Positions 57,224 through 64,000 of a DNA stretch of 64,000 nt are shown here, piece by piece. Each line of letters begins with the position of its first letter. The first letter of the stretch is position 1. Location: contig CAYJLW010000002.1 of the NCBI GenBank assembly GCA_964370965.1, positions 1-64,000 of the forward strand, written 5' to 3'. A model generated the notes under the pieces. It did not search any database and was not told the DNA's origin. It worked only from the letters and a program-made list of their open reading frames with translations. The stretch comes from CAYJLW01 sp964370965. Lineage in GTDB: Bacteria; Actinomycetota; Acidimicrobiia; UBA2766. Position numbers and translations under genes: made by a program.

Positions 57224-57317
57224 GCCTCGACGCCTCGCATTCCTTCTCGTCCCGACCGATGTTCGGGGCGTCCGGCGGGATCTCCTGCCCCCGCCGCCCT
57301 CTGGAACCTCGGGGGTT

Positions 57318-57323
57318 TACCAT
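57318..57323 (+). promoter_or_regulatory. leaderless -10 box (TACCAT)
   Basis: TACCAT ends eight bases before the ATG of the precorrin-2 dehydrogenase gene. Confidence 0.5.
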
Positions 57324-57331
57324 CGGAGCCC

Positions 57332-57958
57332 ATGAACCCACAACGGAGCGGAGAACCCCTCCTCGTGGGGCTCCGCCTCGGATCGAGACGGGTCGTGGTC
57401 GTGGGCGACGGCCCGGCAGCCCTGCGCCGGGTGAGGGACCTGCAGCGCACCGGCGCCGCCGTGCGTGCCGTGCTGTCCGACACCTCCGTGGCCGACGCCG
57501 TCGCCGCGCTCGGTGTGCCCGTGGAACGACGCCATTACCGCACGGGCGACCTCGCCGGGGCGGTGCTCGCCGTGCTCTGTCTCGCAGGCGACCGCAGCGA
57601 GGCCCTCCTCGAAGCCCGGGGCGAGCGGGCCCTCGTGTACGTCCCCGACGTCCCGGAGGAGAGCGACCTCATCCTCACGGCCGTGGTGCGCCGCGGTCCC
57701 CTCCAGATCGCCTTCTCCACGGGGGGCCACTCCCCCGCCGCCGCCCGCCGCCTCGCCGAACGCTGCGAGGCGGACCTCACCGACACCCCCGGTCGTGTGG
57801 TCGCCGCCATGGCCGGGGCACGCACCCGCCTGAAGTCCTCGGGCACCCCCCTGCCCCCCTACGACCGCTGGGCCGCCGCCTGCGACGCCGGCCTGGACGC
57901 CGAGAGCGACCCCGAAGCGGCTGTGCTCGCGGCCCTCGGCCTCGACGACTCCCCGTGA
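57332..57958 (+). CDS. precorrin-2 dehydrogenase/sirohydrochlorin ferrochelatase-like protein (Met8/CysG N-domain)
   Basis: This 208-residue protein has an NAD-binding start (LLVGLRLGSRRVVVVGDGPAALRRV) and the siroheme-synthase signature QIAFSTGGHSPAAARRLAERCE. It probably oxidises precorrin-2 to sirohydrochlorin and may insert iron. VVVVGDGPAA is the GxGxxA motif. A siroheme or cobalamin role is expected, but no other tetrapyrrole gene is near. Its stop overlaps the nagA start as GTGA, an unusual pairing. Confidence 0.85.
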   Translation: MNPQRSGEPLLVGLRLGSRRVVVVGDGPAALRRVRDLQRTGAAVRAVLSDTSVADAVAALGVPVERRHYRTGDLAGAVLAVLCLAGDRSEALLEARGERALVYVPDVPEESDLILTAVVRRGPLQIAFSTGGHSPAAARRLAERCEADLTDTPGRVVAAMAGARTRLKSSGTPLPPYDRWAAACDAGLDAESDPEAAVLAALGLDDSP

Positions 57959-59016
57959 GCCGCACGGTCGCGAGCCCAGCCGTCTTCGCCCCGGAGGCCC
58001 TCGGCGCCGGAAGAGTCGTGGTCGAGGACTCCCGCATCGCAGCGGTCCTCGGCCCTGGCCCCGCCGACGAGGTCTGGCCGGGGCCGCTCCTGCCCGGCTT
58101 CGTCGACCTGCAATGCAACGGCGTGGGGGAGGTCGCCTTCGCGACGGCCACACCGGGCACCTGGGAGTGCGCCCGGGACGCGCTCGTGGCCACCGGGACC
58201 ACCACGGTCCTGCCCACCTACGTCACCGGCACCGACTACGCGGCCGCGTGGGCGAACCTGCCCGGCCCCGGAGTACCCGACGTCCCCGGCGTCCACGTCG
58301 AGGGCCCGCTCCTGAACCCGGCCCGGGCGGGGGCGCATCCCTCGGAACTGCTCGGGTCGATCCCCGACACGGCGCTCGCCGGGCCCGTGCGCCTCGTCAC
58401 GCTGGCGCCCGAAGTGCGAGACGCCCTCGATGCGGCGAGACGGCTGGTGGCGAGCGGGGTCACCGTGGCGGCGGGCCATTCCGACGCCGCATACGAGGAG
58501 GCGCTGGCGGCCTTCGACGCCGGGGTCTCCGTCGTCACGCATCTCTGGAACGCCTGCCCGCCCCTGCACCACCGCCGGCCCGGTCTGGTGGCGGCCGCCC
58601 TGGAGTGCCCCCACGTCGTCGCCTGCGTGATCCCCGACGGTGTCCACGTCGATCCTGCCGTGGTGCGTCTCACCTGGCGCCTGAAGGGGCCCGCGGCGAC
58701 GGCGGCCGTGACCGACGCCGTGGCGCCGCGGGGGACGGCTCTCGCGGCCCCGGTCACGGTCCGGGACGGCGCCCCCCGGCTCTCTGACGGCACGCTCGCG
58801 GGCAGCATCCTCACGATGGACACCGCATTGCGGAACCTCCTCGCCTGGGGGATCCCCCTCCCCGACGCCGCCGCGATGTGCGCCACGACCCCGGCGGGCG
58901 CCGTGGGGCTGCTCGACCGCGGCCGCCTGGCGCCGGGACTGCGCGCCGACCTCGTGGGCCTCGACGAAGACGACATGGTGGCCCGCGTCATCGCCCACGG
59001 CGCCCGCGTCCTCTGA
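57955..59016 (+). CDS. nagA: N-acetylglucosamine-6-phosphate deacetylase
   Basis: The 353-residue amidohydrolase removes acetate from GlcNAc-6-phosphate. Seen: PGFVDLQCNGVGE, HVEGPLLNPARAGAHP (metal Glu), AAGHSDAAYEEA and THLWNACPPLHHRRPG (metal His pair), and VTDAVAPRG with the catalytic Asp. The C-terminal barrel end GLLDRGRLAPGLRADLVGLD is typical. With GH84 nearby it suggests amino-sugar salvage. The GTG overlaps the upstream stop. Confidence 0.93.
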   Translation: MSRTVASPAVFAPEALGAGRVVVEDSRIAAVLGPGPADEVWPGPLLPGFVDLQCNGVGEVAFATATPGTWECARDALVATGTTTVLPTYVTGTDYAAAWANLPGPGVPDVPGVHVEGPLLNPARAGAHPSELLGSIPDTALAGPVRLVTLAPEVRDALDAARRLVASGVTVAAGHSDAAYEEALAAFDAGVSVVTHLWNACPPLHHRRPGLVAAALECPHVVACVIPDGVHVDPAVVRLTWRLKGPAATAAVTDAVAPRGTALAAPVTVRDGAPRLSDGTLAGSILTMDTALRNLLAWGIPLPDAAAMCATTPAGAVGLLDRGRLAPGLRADLVGLDEDDMVARVIAHGARVL

Positions 59017-59044
59017 CGGGGGACGCCGCCACAGTGCGCCCGGA

Positions 59045-59063
59045 GGGCCGGCTCCACCGGCCC
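59045..59063 (+). terminator. hairpin after nagA
   Basis: GGGCCGG and CCGGCCC form a 7-bp stem with a five-base loop 29 bases past the stop. No U-tract follows. Confidence 0.5.
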
Positions 59064-59115
59064 GGAAGGGCGCTCTGGCGGCACGCGGCGCGGCTCTCGG
59101 GAGGAGGGTTCCTGA

Positions 59116-59136
59116 GGGGGGCACAGTCCCCCCTTT
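59116..59136 (+). terminator. hairpin with short T-tract
   Basis: GGGGGG and CCCCCC form a 6-bp stem around CACAGT and are followed by TTT, the closest to an intrinsic terminator here. Confidence 0.5.
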
Positions 59137-59204
59137 GATGGGGGACGGCGCCCCGGCCGCCCGGGTGGGTGGGCGGAGGCGACCGGGGCGGCCCGTCCCT
59201 CAGA

Positions 59205-59258
59205 GGTCCGTGCGAACACGGACCCGTCGTCGGCACTGGGTGGGGTAGTGCCGTCGAC
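59205..59258. ncRNA. two consecutive strong hairpins, possible structured RNA
   Basis: Hairpin 1: GGTCCGTG-CGAA-CACGGACC (59205-59224), a perfect 8-bp stem with a four-base loop. Hairpin 2 (59226-59258): GTCG-T-CGGCACT, a nine-base loop GGGTGGGGT and AGTGCCG-T-CGAC, eleven pairs with a single T-T mismatch. They lie in a 408-bp intergenic region before the MFS gene. No protein-coding potential is seen. They may be a regulatory RNA, a double terminator or a protein-binding site. Confidence 0.45.
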
Positions 59259-59305
59259 TTCAGGCTCCTTTCAGTTCGCCCTCGGCGCCGGGTTTCCTGC
59301 CGCAA

Positions 59306-59321
59306 GTGACGAGAATGTCAC
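59306..59321. promoter_or_regulatory. short inverted repeat, possible operator
   Basis: GTGAC and GTCAC enclose GAGAAT, about 100 bases before the MFS start. It could be a TetR/GntR-type operator, but no regulator gene is nearby. Confidence 0.3.
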
Positions 59322-59410
59322 CCGATTTCCCCTTTTAGTACGTTCCCGTCTCCGTCCGCGCGCAATCGGCCCCCCGCCGCCACGAAGCGTGCCGGGAGTC
59401 CCGGACCCGC

Positions 59411-59416
59411 TACCGT
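59411..59416 (+). promoter_or_regulatory. leaderless -10 box (TACCGT)
   Basis: TACCGT ends eight bases before the ATG of the MFS gene. Confidence 0.5.
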
Positions 59417-59424
59417 GGGCGCCG

Positions 59425-60633
59425 ATGCCCGCCCCGCGCCGGAACCGTTCCCCGCTCTCCATCCTGTGGGTCACGGTGTTCGTCGATCTCGTGGGGTTCA
59501 GCCTCGTCCTCCCCCTCCTACCCCAGTACTCGGAGCGCTTCGGGGCTTCCGACGTCCAGATCGGCCTCCTCGTCGCCACGTTCTCCGCCGCTCAGTTCCT
59601 CTTCGCCCCCCTCTGGGGCGCGATGTCGGACCGCCGCGGCCGACGACCCGTCATCGTCCTCTCCCTCGCCGGCACGGCTGTGGGCTCGCTGCTCTTCGGC
59701 CTCGCCCACACGTTGTGGCTCCTGTTCCTCGCCCGGGCCCTCGACGGGATCTCGGGGGCGTCGGTGTCCGTGGCGCAGGCCTACGTCTCGGACGTCACCG
59801 CGCCGGCGGAGCGCTCGAAGGCCCTCGGAATGCTGGGCATGGCCTTCGGGCTCGGCTTCGTCGTGGGCCCCGCCCTGGGCGGATTCCTGGCCCACTGGGA
59901 CCTCCGCCTGCCGTTCTTCGCCGCTGCCGCGATCGCCGCCGTGAACGCTGTCGCCGCCTGGTTCCGCCTCCCGGAGCCCCCGAAGCGCTCCTCGGCGAAC
60001 CCCCGGGGATCCCGCCGATTCGCCGCCCTCCGGGCCGTGCGCTCCAACCGGCCCCTCGGTGCGCTGCTCGCCGTCTCCCTCCTCTACCTCCTCGCCTTCG
60101 TCGCGATGGAGGCCACCTTCTCGCTCTTCGGTCAACGCCGCTTCGGCTTCACCCCGTCGCAGAACGCAGCGGCGTTCGTCTACATCGGGGTGCTGATCGT
60201 CGCCGTCCAGGGCGGCCTCATGCGCCGCCTCGGTGGGCGTGTCTCCGACCGCGTCCTCTTCGTCACCGGGCTCGTCTGCACGGCCGTCTCTCTCCTCCTC
60301 CTGGGGCACGTCCACGCGCTCTGGGAGCTCGCCGCCGTCCTCGCCGGCCTCGCCCTCGGCGCCGGCCTCGTGAACCCGACGCTCACGGCCCTCGTCACAT
60401 CCGCGGTCGACACCGCGCACCGGGGTGCCGCGCTGGGCACCGCACAGTCCCTGGGTGCGGCTGCGCGCATGGCGGGGCCTCCTCTGGCCACGGCCGGGTT
60501 CCAGCACACCGGCTTCGCACCCACCTACACCGCCGCCGCTGCCGTCGCCCTGGGCTGCGTGCTCATCGGCGCCGCCGGTGCCCGCCGCCTGCCCGTGCGT
60601 GCCGGGGAGACACCCCCCGGGCGCTACAGTTGA
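59425..60633 (+). CDS. MFS transporter, drug-efflux (TetA-like) type
   Basis: The 402-residue protein has about twelve membrane helices. Motif A is GAMSDRRGRRP between helices 2 and 3, and helix 1 has ILWVTVFVDLVGFSLVLPLLP, as in the TetA group of drug/H+ antiporters. Helix 5 contains GFVVGPALGGFLA (motif C), the antiporter signature. The exported compound is unknown. The ATG is supported by the TACCGT box. It is followed closely by ppk. Confidence 0.9.
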   Translation: MPAPRRNRSPLSILWVTVFVDLVGFSLVLPLLPQYSERFGASDVQIGLLVATFSAAQFLFAPLWGAMSDRRGRRPVIVLSLAGTAVGSLLFGLAHTLWLLFLARALDGISGASVSVAQAYVSDVTAPAERSKALGMLGMAFGLGFVVGPALGGFLAHWDLRLPFFAAAAIAAVNAVAAWFRLPEPPKRSSANPRGSRRFAALRAVRSNRPLGALLAVSLLYLLAFVAMEATFSLFGQRRFGFTPSQNAAAFVYIGVLIVAVQGGLMRRLGGRVSDRVLFVTGLVCTAVSLLLLGHVHALWELAAVLAGLALGAGLVNPTLTALVTSAVDTAHRGAALGTAQSLGAAARMAGPPLATAGFQHTGFAPTYTAAAAVALGCVLIGAAGARRLPVRAGETPPGRYS

Positions 60634-60656
60634 GCGGTCGCCTGCCGGAGAGCACC

Positions 60657-62810
60657 GTGGAGAGCGCAGAGATCGCCCAGCGCGCCGAGGGGGCCGTGCG
60701 GAACACGGGCGGCTTCGGGGACTCACCCGGACCCGACCTCCGTGACCCCCTCTACTACGTCAACCGCGAGCTGTCTTGGCTCGAGTTCAACCAGCGCGTC
60801 CTCGCCGAAGCCTTCGACGACCGCAACCGCCTCCTGGAACGGGTGAAGTTCCTCGCCATCGCCTCCTCGAACCTCGACGAGTTCTACATGGTGCGCATCT
60901 CGGGCCTGAAACAGCAGGTGGCCGCGGGCGTCACCGGCGTCACCCCGGACGCCATGACCGCCCGCCGCCAGCTCGAGGAGATCGCCGCCCGGGCCCGGCC
61001 CATGATGGAGGGCATGACCCGCTGCTTCACCGACGCCCTCGCCCCCATGCTGGAGAAGGAGGGCATCGGCGTCGTCGACTGGGAGGACCTCGACGACGAG
61101 GCCCAGGCCCACCTCACCAGGTACTTCGGAGAGGAGCTCTTCCCCGTCCTCACACCCCTCGCCGTCGACCCCGGCCACCCCTTCCCCTACATCTCGAACC
61201 TGAGCCTGAACCTGGCGGTGTCGATCCGCGACCCGGAGTCCGGCGACGAGCTCTTCGCCCGCGTGAAGGTGCCGAACCTCCTCCCCCGCTTCGTGCGCGT
61301 CCCCGACAGCGACGACGCCGTCCCCCTGGAACAGGTCTGCGCCGCCCATCTCGGCCTCCTCTTCCCCGGCATGGAGGTCCTGGAGTGCCACCCGTTCCGG
61401 GTCACCCGAGACTCCGACATCGCGTTCGAGGACGACGAGGCCGAGGACCTCCTGCAGTCGATCGAGGAGGAGCTCCGCAAGCGCCGGTTCCGCTCCGTCG
61501 TCCGCCTCGAGGTCACGCCCACGATGCCCGAGCGGATCCGCACGCTCCTGGAACGCGAGCTCGAGGTGAGCCCGTCGGACGTGGTGGAGATCCCCGGCCT
61601 CCTCGGCCTCGCCGACCTCTTCGGCCTCGTCGACGTCGACCGCCCGGATCTCCTGGACCCCCCCTGGACGCCGGTCACGCGCCCCGAGCTCGCCCAGGCG
61701 GCCGAGGACGAAGGCGCCATCTTCGACGTGGTCCGTCGCGGCGACGTCTTCCTGCACCACCCCTATGACAGCTTCACGACGTCCGTGGAGGCCTTCGTCG
61801 CCCAGGCCGTCGACGACCCCGACGTCCTCGCCATAAAGCAGACCCTCTACCGGACGACGGAGAACTCCGTCATCCTCGCCAGCCTCATCCGGGCCGCCGA
61901 GGCGGGCAAGCAGGTCGTCGTGGTGGTGGAGCTGCAGGCCCGCTTCGACGAGGAGCGCAACATCCAGTGGGCGCGGCGCCTCGAGGCCGTGGGCGCCCAC
62001 GTCGTCTACGGCATCGTGGGCTTCAAGACGCACGCCAAGGCCTGCCTCGTCGTGCGCCACGAGCCCGACGGCATCCGACGCTACGTCCATGTGGGCACCG
62101 GTAACTACAACGCGAACACGGCCCGCACGTACGAGGACCTCGGCCTCCTGTCCTGCAGGCCCGCGCTCGGCGCCGACCTCTCGGACCTCTTCAACTTCCT
62201 CACGGGGTACTCGCGCCAGCGCGAGTACCGCCGCATCATCGTCGCCCCCTACGGCCTGCGCGACGGGATCCTCGCCCGCATCGAACGCGAGATCGCCCAC
62301 GTCCGCTCCGGGCGGCCCGCCCGCATCGAACTGAAGCTGAACAGCCTCCTGGACGCCCGCATCATCGCCGGGCTGTACCGAGCCTCACAGGAGGGCGTCG
62401 ACGTGGACGTCGTCGTTCGCGGGATCTGCTCGCTGCGCCCCGGCATCCCGGGAGTGAGCGAGCGCATCCGGGTGCGTTCGATCATCGGCCGCTTCCTGGA
62501 ACACTCCCGCATCTACCACTTCCACAACGACGGCCGGGACGAGTACCTCATCGGCAGCCCCGACCTCATGCCCCGGAACCTCGACCGGCGCGTGGAGAGT
62601 CTCATCCCCGTCGAGGACCCCGGCCTCCAGGCCGAGCTCCAGTTCATCCTCGACACCTGCCTGGCCGACAACCGCCAGGCCTGGATCCTCGACGCCGACG
62701 GCCACTGGCACCGCGTGGAGCCCGACCCGGACCACCCCGAGGTCGCCACCCACACCGTGCTCATGGCCCGCGCCAAGGAACGCTCCGCCGCCCAGCACCC
62801 GCCGGTCTGA
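60657..62810 (+). CDS. ppk1: polyphosphate kinase 1
   Basis: PPK1 makes polyphosphate from ATP reversibly. The 717-residue protein shows YYVNRELSWLEFNQRVLAEA, LAIASSNLDEFYMVRISGLKQQ, FHHPYDSF-like LHHPYDSFTTSVEAFV and TLYRTTENSVI. The autophosphorylated His is in FKTHAKACLVVRHEPDG, followed by YVHVGTGNYNANTARTYEDLGL. The C-terminus is complete. The GTG after CCGGAGAGC is chosen since GGAG lies a few bases upstream; a TTG overlapping the MFS stop is an alternative. An in-frame TACAGT box 26 bases before the GTG may be a promoter. Confidence 0.96.
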   Translation: MESAEIAQRAEGAVRNTGGFGDSPGPDLRDPLYYVNRELSWLEFNQRVLAEAFDDRNRLLERVKFLAIASSNLDEFYMVRISGLKQQVAAGVTGVTPDAMTARRQLEEIAARARPMMEGMTRCFTDALAPMLEKEGIGVVDWEDLDDEAQAHLTRYFGEELFPVLTPLAVDPGHPFPYISNLSLNLAVSIRDPESGDELFARVKVPNLLPRFVRVPDSDDAVPLEQVCAAHLGLLFPGMEVLECHPFRVTRDSDIAFEDDEAEDLLQSIEEELRKRRFRSVVRLEVTPTMPERIRTLLERELEVSPSDVVEIPGLLGLADLFGLVDVDRPDLLDPPWTPVTRPELAQAAEDEGAIFDVVRRGDVFLHHPYDSFTTSVEAFVAQAVDDPDVLAIKQTLYRTTENSVILASLIRAAEAGKQVVVVVELQARFDEERNIQWARRLEAVGAHVVYGIVGFKTHAKACLVVRHEPDGIRRYVHVGTGNYNANTARTYEDLGLLSCRPALGADLSDLFNFLTGYSRQREYRRIIVAPYGLRDGILARIEREIAHVRSGRPARIELKLNSLLDARIIAGLYRASQEGVDVDVVVRGICSLRPGIPGVSERIRVRSIIGRFLEHSRIYHFHNDGRDEYLIGSPDLMPRNLDRRVESLIPVEDPGLQAELQFILDTCLADNRQAWILDADGHWHRVEPDPDHPEVATHTVLMARAKERSAAQHPPV

Positions 62811-62836
62811 GGCCAGGGTGCCCGGAGCCCACTGCT

Positions 62837-64000
62837 CTACTGCTGGGCGAGGAGCCGGGTGGCCTCGGCCTCCAGGTCCACGGTGGTTTCGCCGGAGAGG
62901 TCGAGGGTGACCCGTCGGATGCGGCCGGTGAAGGTGAACGGGGGGCGCCACCTCTTCGGGTCGACCGAGTCCGCGCTGTCGTAGCCGCAGCTCATGGCGC
63001 CCATGCCGAAGATGATGGGCACGCTGTAGGGGAGGTCCGTCGCCCCCACGAGGACGTCGTCGACGTAGAGCTTGCTCCGGGCCGCGACACCGTGTCCGAT
63101 GAGCAGGTTGGGCGGCCCCGTGGGCTCGAACTCGTAGCGCAGGACGTGCTCCCCCGCCGGGAGGGGGTCGGGGCCCGACACGGGGAAGCGTTCCAGACCG
63201 AGGTAGTTGTAGACGTGCTGCAGCCGCCCGTCCTGCACGAAGAAGGCGAAACCGCCGTGACGTCCCCCCTGGGAGAGGAGGATTCCCTCGGCCCCGTCGG
63301 GGGCGTCGACCTCGGCGACGACGGCGTAGGGCCGGTTCACGAGGCGGGGAACGGCGCTGAAGGGCAGCGGAGCGGCGCCCGGATAGAACACGATGCGCGA
63401 CCGCGACTCGGGCGCCATCCTCGTCATGCGGGCGGGGCCGATGCCGGCGAGGGGAAGCACCCCGTAACGGCCCGCCTCCACATACCACCGTTCCACCATC
63501 GCCCGGAGCCGACCCGGCTCCTCCTCGGCGAGGTTGTGGGTCTCGGCCGGGTCGGTGCCGATGTCGTACAGCTCCCAGCCCTCGCGGTCGATCTCGTCGA
63601 GCGCTTCGGCAGTGAGATCAGAGAGAGCGAAGAGGCGACCTTTCTGCGCCGCCTCCGTGAAGCTCGGACCCACCCACGGGCAGACGGCCCGCCACCCGTC
63701 GTGGTAGAGCGACCTGTGGCCGAACATCTCGAAGTACTGCGTGCGGTGCCGGCTGGGGGCGTCAGGGGCGTCGAAGGTGTGCGCGAAGCTCACGCCGTGG
63801 ATCTCGGACTGGGGGACACCGCGGATCGTGGCAGGCGCCTCGACCCCGACCGCGTCCAGGATCGTGGGCACGACGTCCACGGCGTGGGCGTACTGGTGGC
63901 GCACCTCGCCCCGGGCACGGATGCCCGCCGGCCACGAGACGATGCAGGGGTCGCTCACGCCCCCCCGGTAGGTTTCGCGCTTCCAGCGCCGGAACGGCGT
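62837..64000 (-). CDS. sulfatase, C-terminal part (5' end beyond the window)
   Basis: The visible 387 residues are the C-terminal part of an arylsulfatase-type enzyme. They start at TPFRRWKRETYRGGVSDPCI, which matches the middle of sulfatases where the Lys and metal-site residues lie (RETYRGGV), then HAVDVVPTILDAVGVEAP and WELYDIGTDPAETHNLAEEE. The catalytic CxPSR motif is upstream, outside the window. The last 170 residues form a beta-rich domain (ILLSQGGRHGGFAFFV), probably lectin-like, found in large multidomain sulfatases. Substrate unknown. Confidence 0.9.
   Translation of the reverse strand, partial: TPFRRWKRETYRGGVSDPCIVSWPAGIRARGEVRHQYAHAVDVVPTILDAVGVEAPATIRGVPQSEIHGVSFAHTFDAPDAPSRHRTQYFEMFGHRSLYHDGWRAVCPWVGPSFTEAAQKGRLFALSDLTAEALDEIDREGWELYDIGTDPAETHNLAEEEPGRLRAMVERWYVEAGRYGVLPLAGIGPARMTRMAPESRSRIVFYPGAAPLPFSAVPRLVNRPYAVVAEVDAPDGAEGILLSQGGRHGGFAFFVQDGRLQHVYNYLGLERFPVSGPDPLPAGEHVLRYEFEPTGPPNLLIGHGVAARSKLYVDDVLVGATDLPYSVPIIFGMGAMSCGYDSADSVDPKRWRPPFTFTGRIRRVTLDLSGETTVDLEAEATRLLAQQ

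Overview
The window is very GC-rich (about 70% or more by eye) and comes from an actinobacterium (Actinomycetota). The strongest evidence is a complete Pup-proteasome system: mpa, dop, pup, prcB, prcA, pafA and the WYL regulators pafB and pafC. These lie near tatA, tatC, helY and trmI in an order close to that of mycobacteria. DUF4193, a polyprenol-phosphate mannosyltransferase next to lnt, and many leaderless genes fit the same phylum. Nothing visible fixes the class; Acidimicrobiia or another deep lineage is a guess. Several genes are of types best known from thermophiles (TtuA/TtuB plus TrmI, a cyclic-2,3-diphosphoglycerate synthetase homologue, a TrpRS with a Thermotoga-like Cys4 iron-sulfur signature), so moderate thermophily is possible. 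The sequence is a draft scaffold with four N gaps (4977-5076, 10122-10221, 35963-35972, 55820-55861) and poor homopolymer tracts at the left edge and near 35.9 kb.

Layout. 0-5 kb: a minus-strand operon trpS-scpA-scpB-rluB, a VapBC-type toxin-antitoxin pair, and an inositol-monophosphatase gene cut by a gap. 5-12 kb: an LPG-synthase-like membrane protein facing a minus-strand run (uspA, lnt, ppm, a small conserved protein, a GNAT acetyltransferase, a Nudix hydrolase), then a DUF4193 protein and an Mla/Mce-type ABC ATPase. 13-18.5 kb: sbcC with a degenerate SbcD-like partner, an alpha/beta hydrolase, and a LysM lytic transglycosylase. 18.6-25 kb: the run tatA-tatC-unknown-helY-degenerate lipid kinase, and a zinc-ribbon protein. 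25-29 kb: a GAF/PAS histidine kinase convergent with pafB-pafC. 29-34 kb: a PlsC-like acyltransferase, two NAD-binding epimerase-like proteins and a DUF3866 protein. 34-41.5 kb: pafA, two small genes, a scaffold break, then prcA, prcB, pup, dop, mpa. 42-51.7 kb: ferredoxin, an inositol-phosphatase-family enzyme, a beta-propeller lipoprotein, an ABC ATPase, the ttuB-ttuA-trmI tRNA modification operon, a polysaccharide deacetylase, a cDPG-synthetase-like GTPase with carbamate kinase, and two small membrane proteins. 52-64 kb: a two-subunit NDP-forming acyl-CoA synthetase, a GH84 glycosidase, an acyltransferase-3 membrane protein, precorrin-2 dehydrogenase with NagA, an MFS exporter, polyphosphate kinase, and the C-terminal part of a sulfatase.

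Gene organisation is compact. Thirteen gene pairs overlap by GTGA and one by ATGA, which implies translational coupling. About fifteen operon heads have a TANNNT -10 box 6-9 nt before an ATG or GTG, the pattern of leaderless transcripts. Repeats are numerous: a dispersed palindrome (core GTGATGCCG...CGGCATCAC), 30-bp in-frame repeats in two genes, a 132-bp tandem duplication and a 3 x 90-bp array. No rRNA, tRNA, CRISPR array, prophage or complete insertion sequence was seen.
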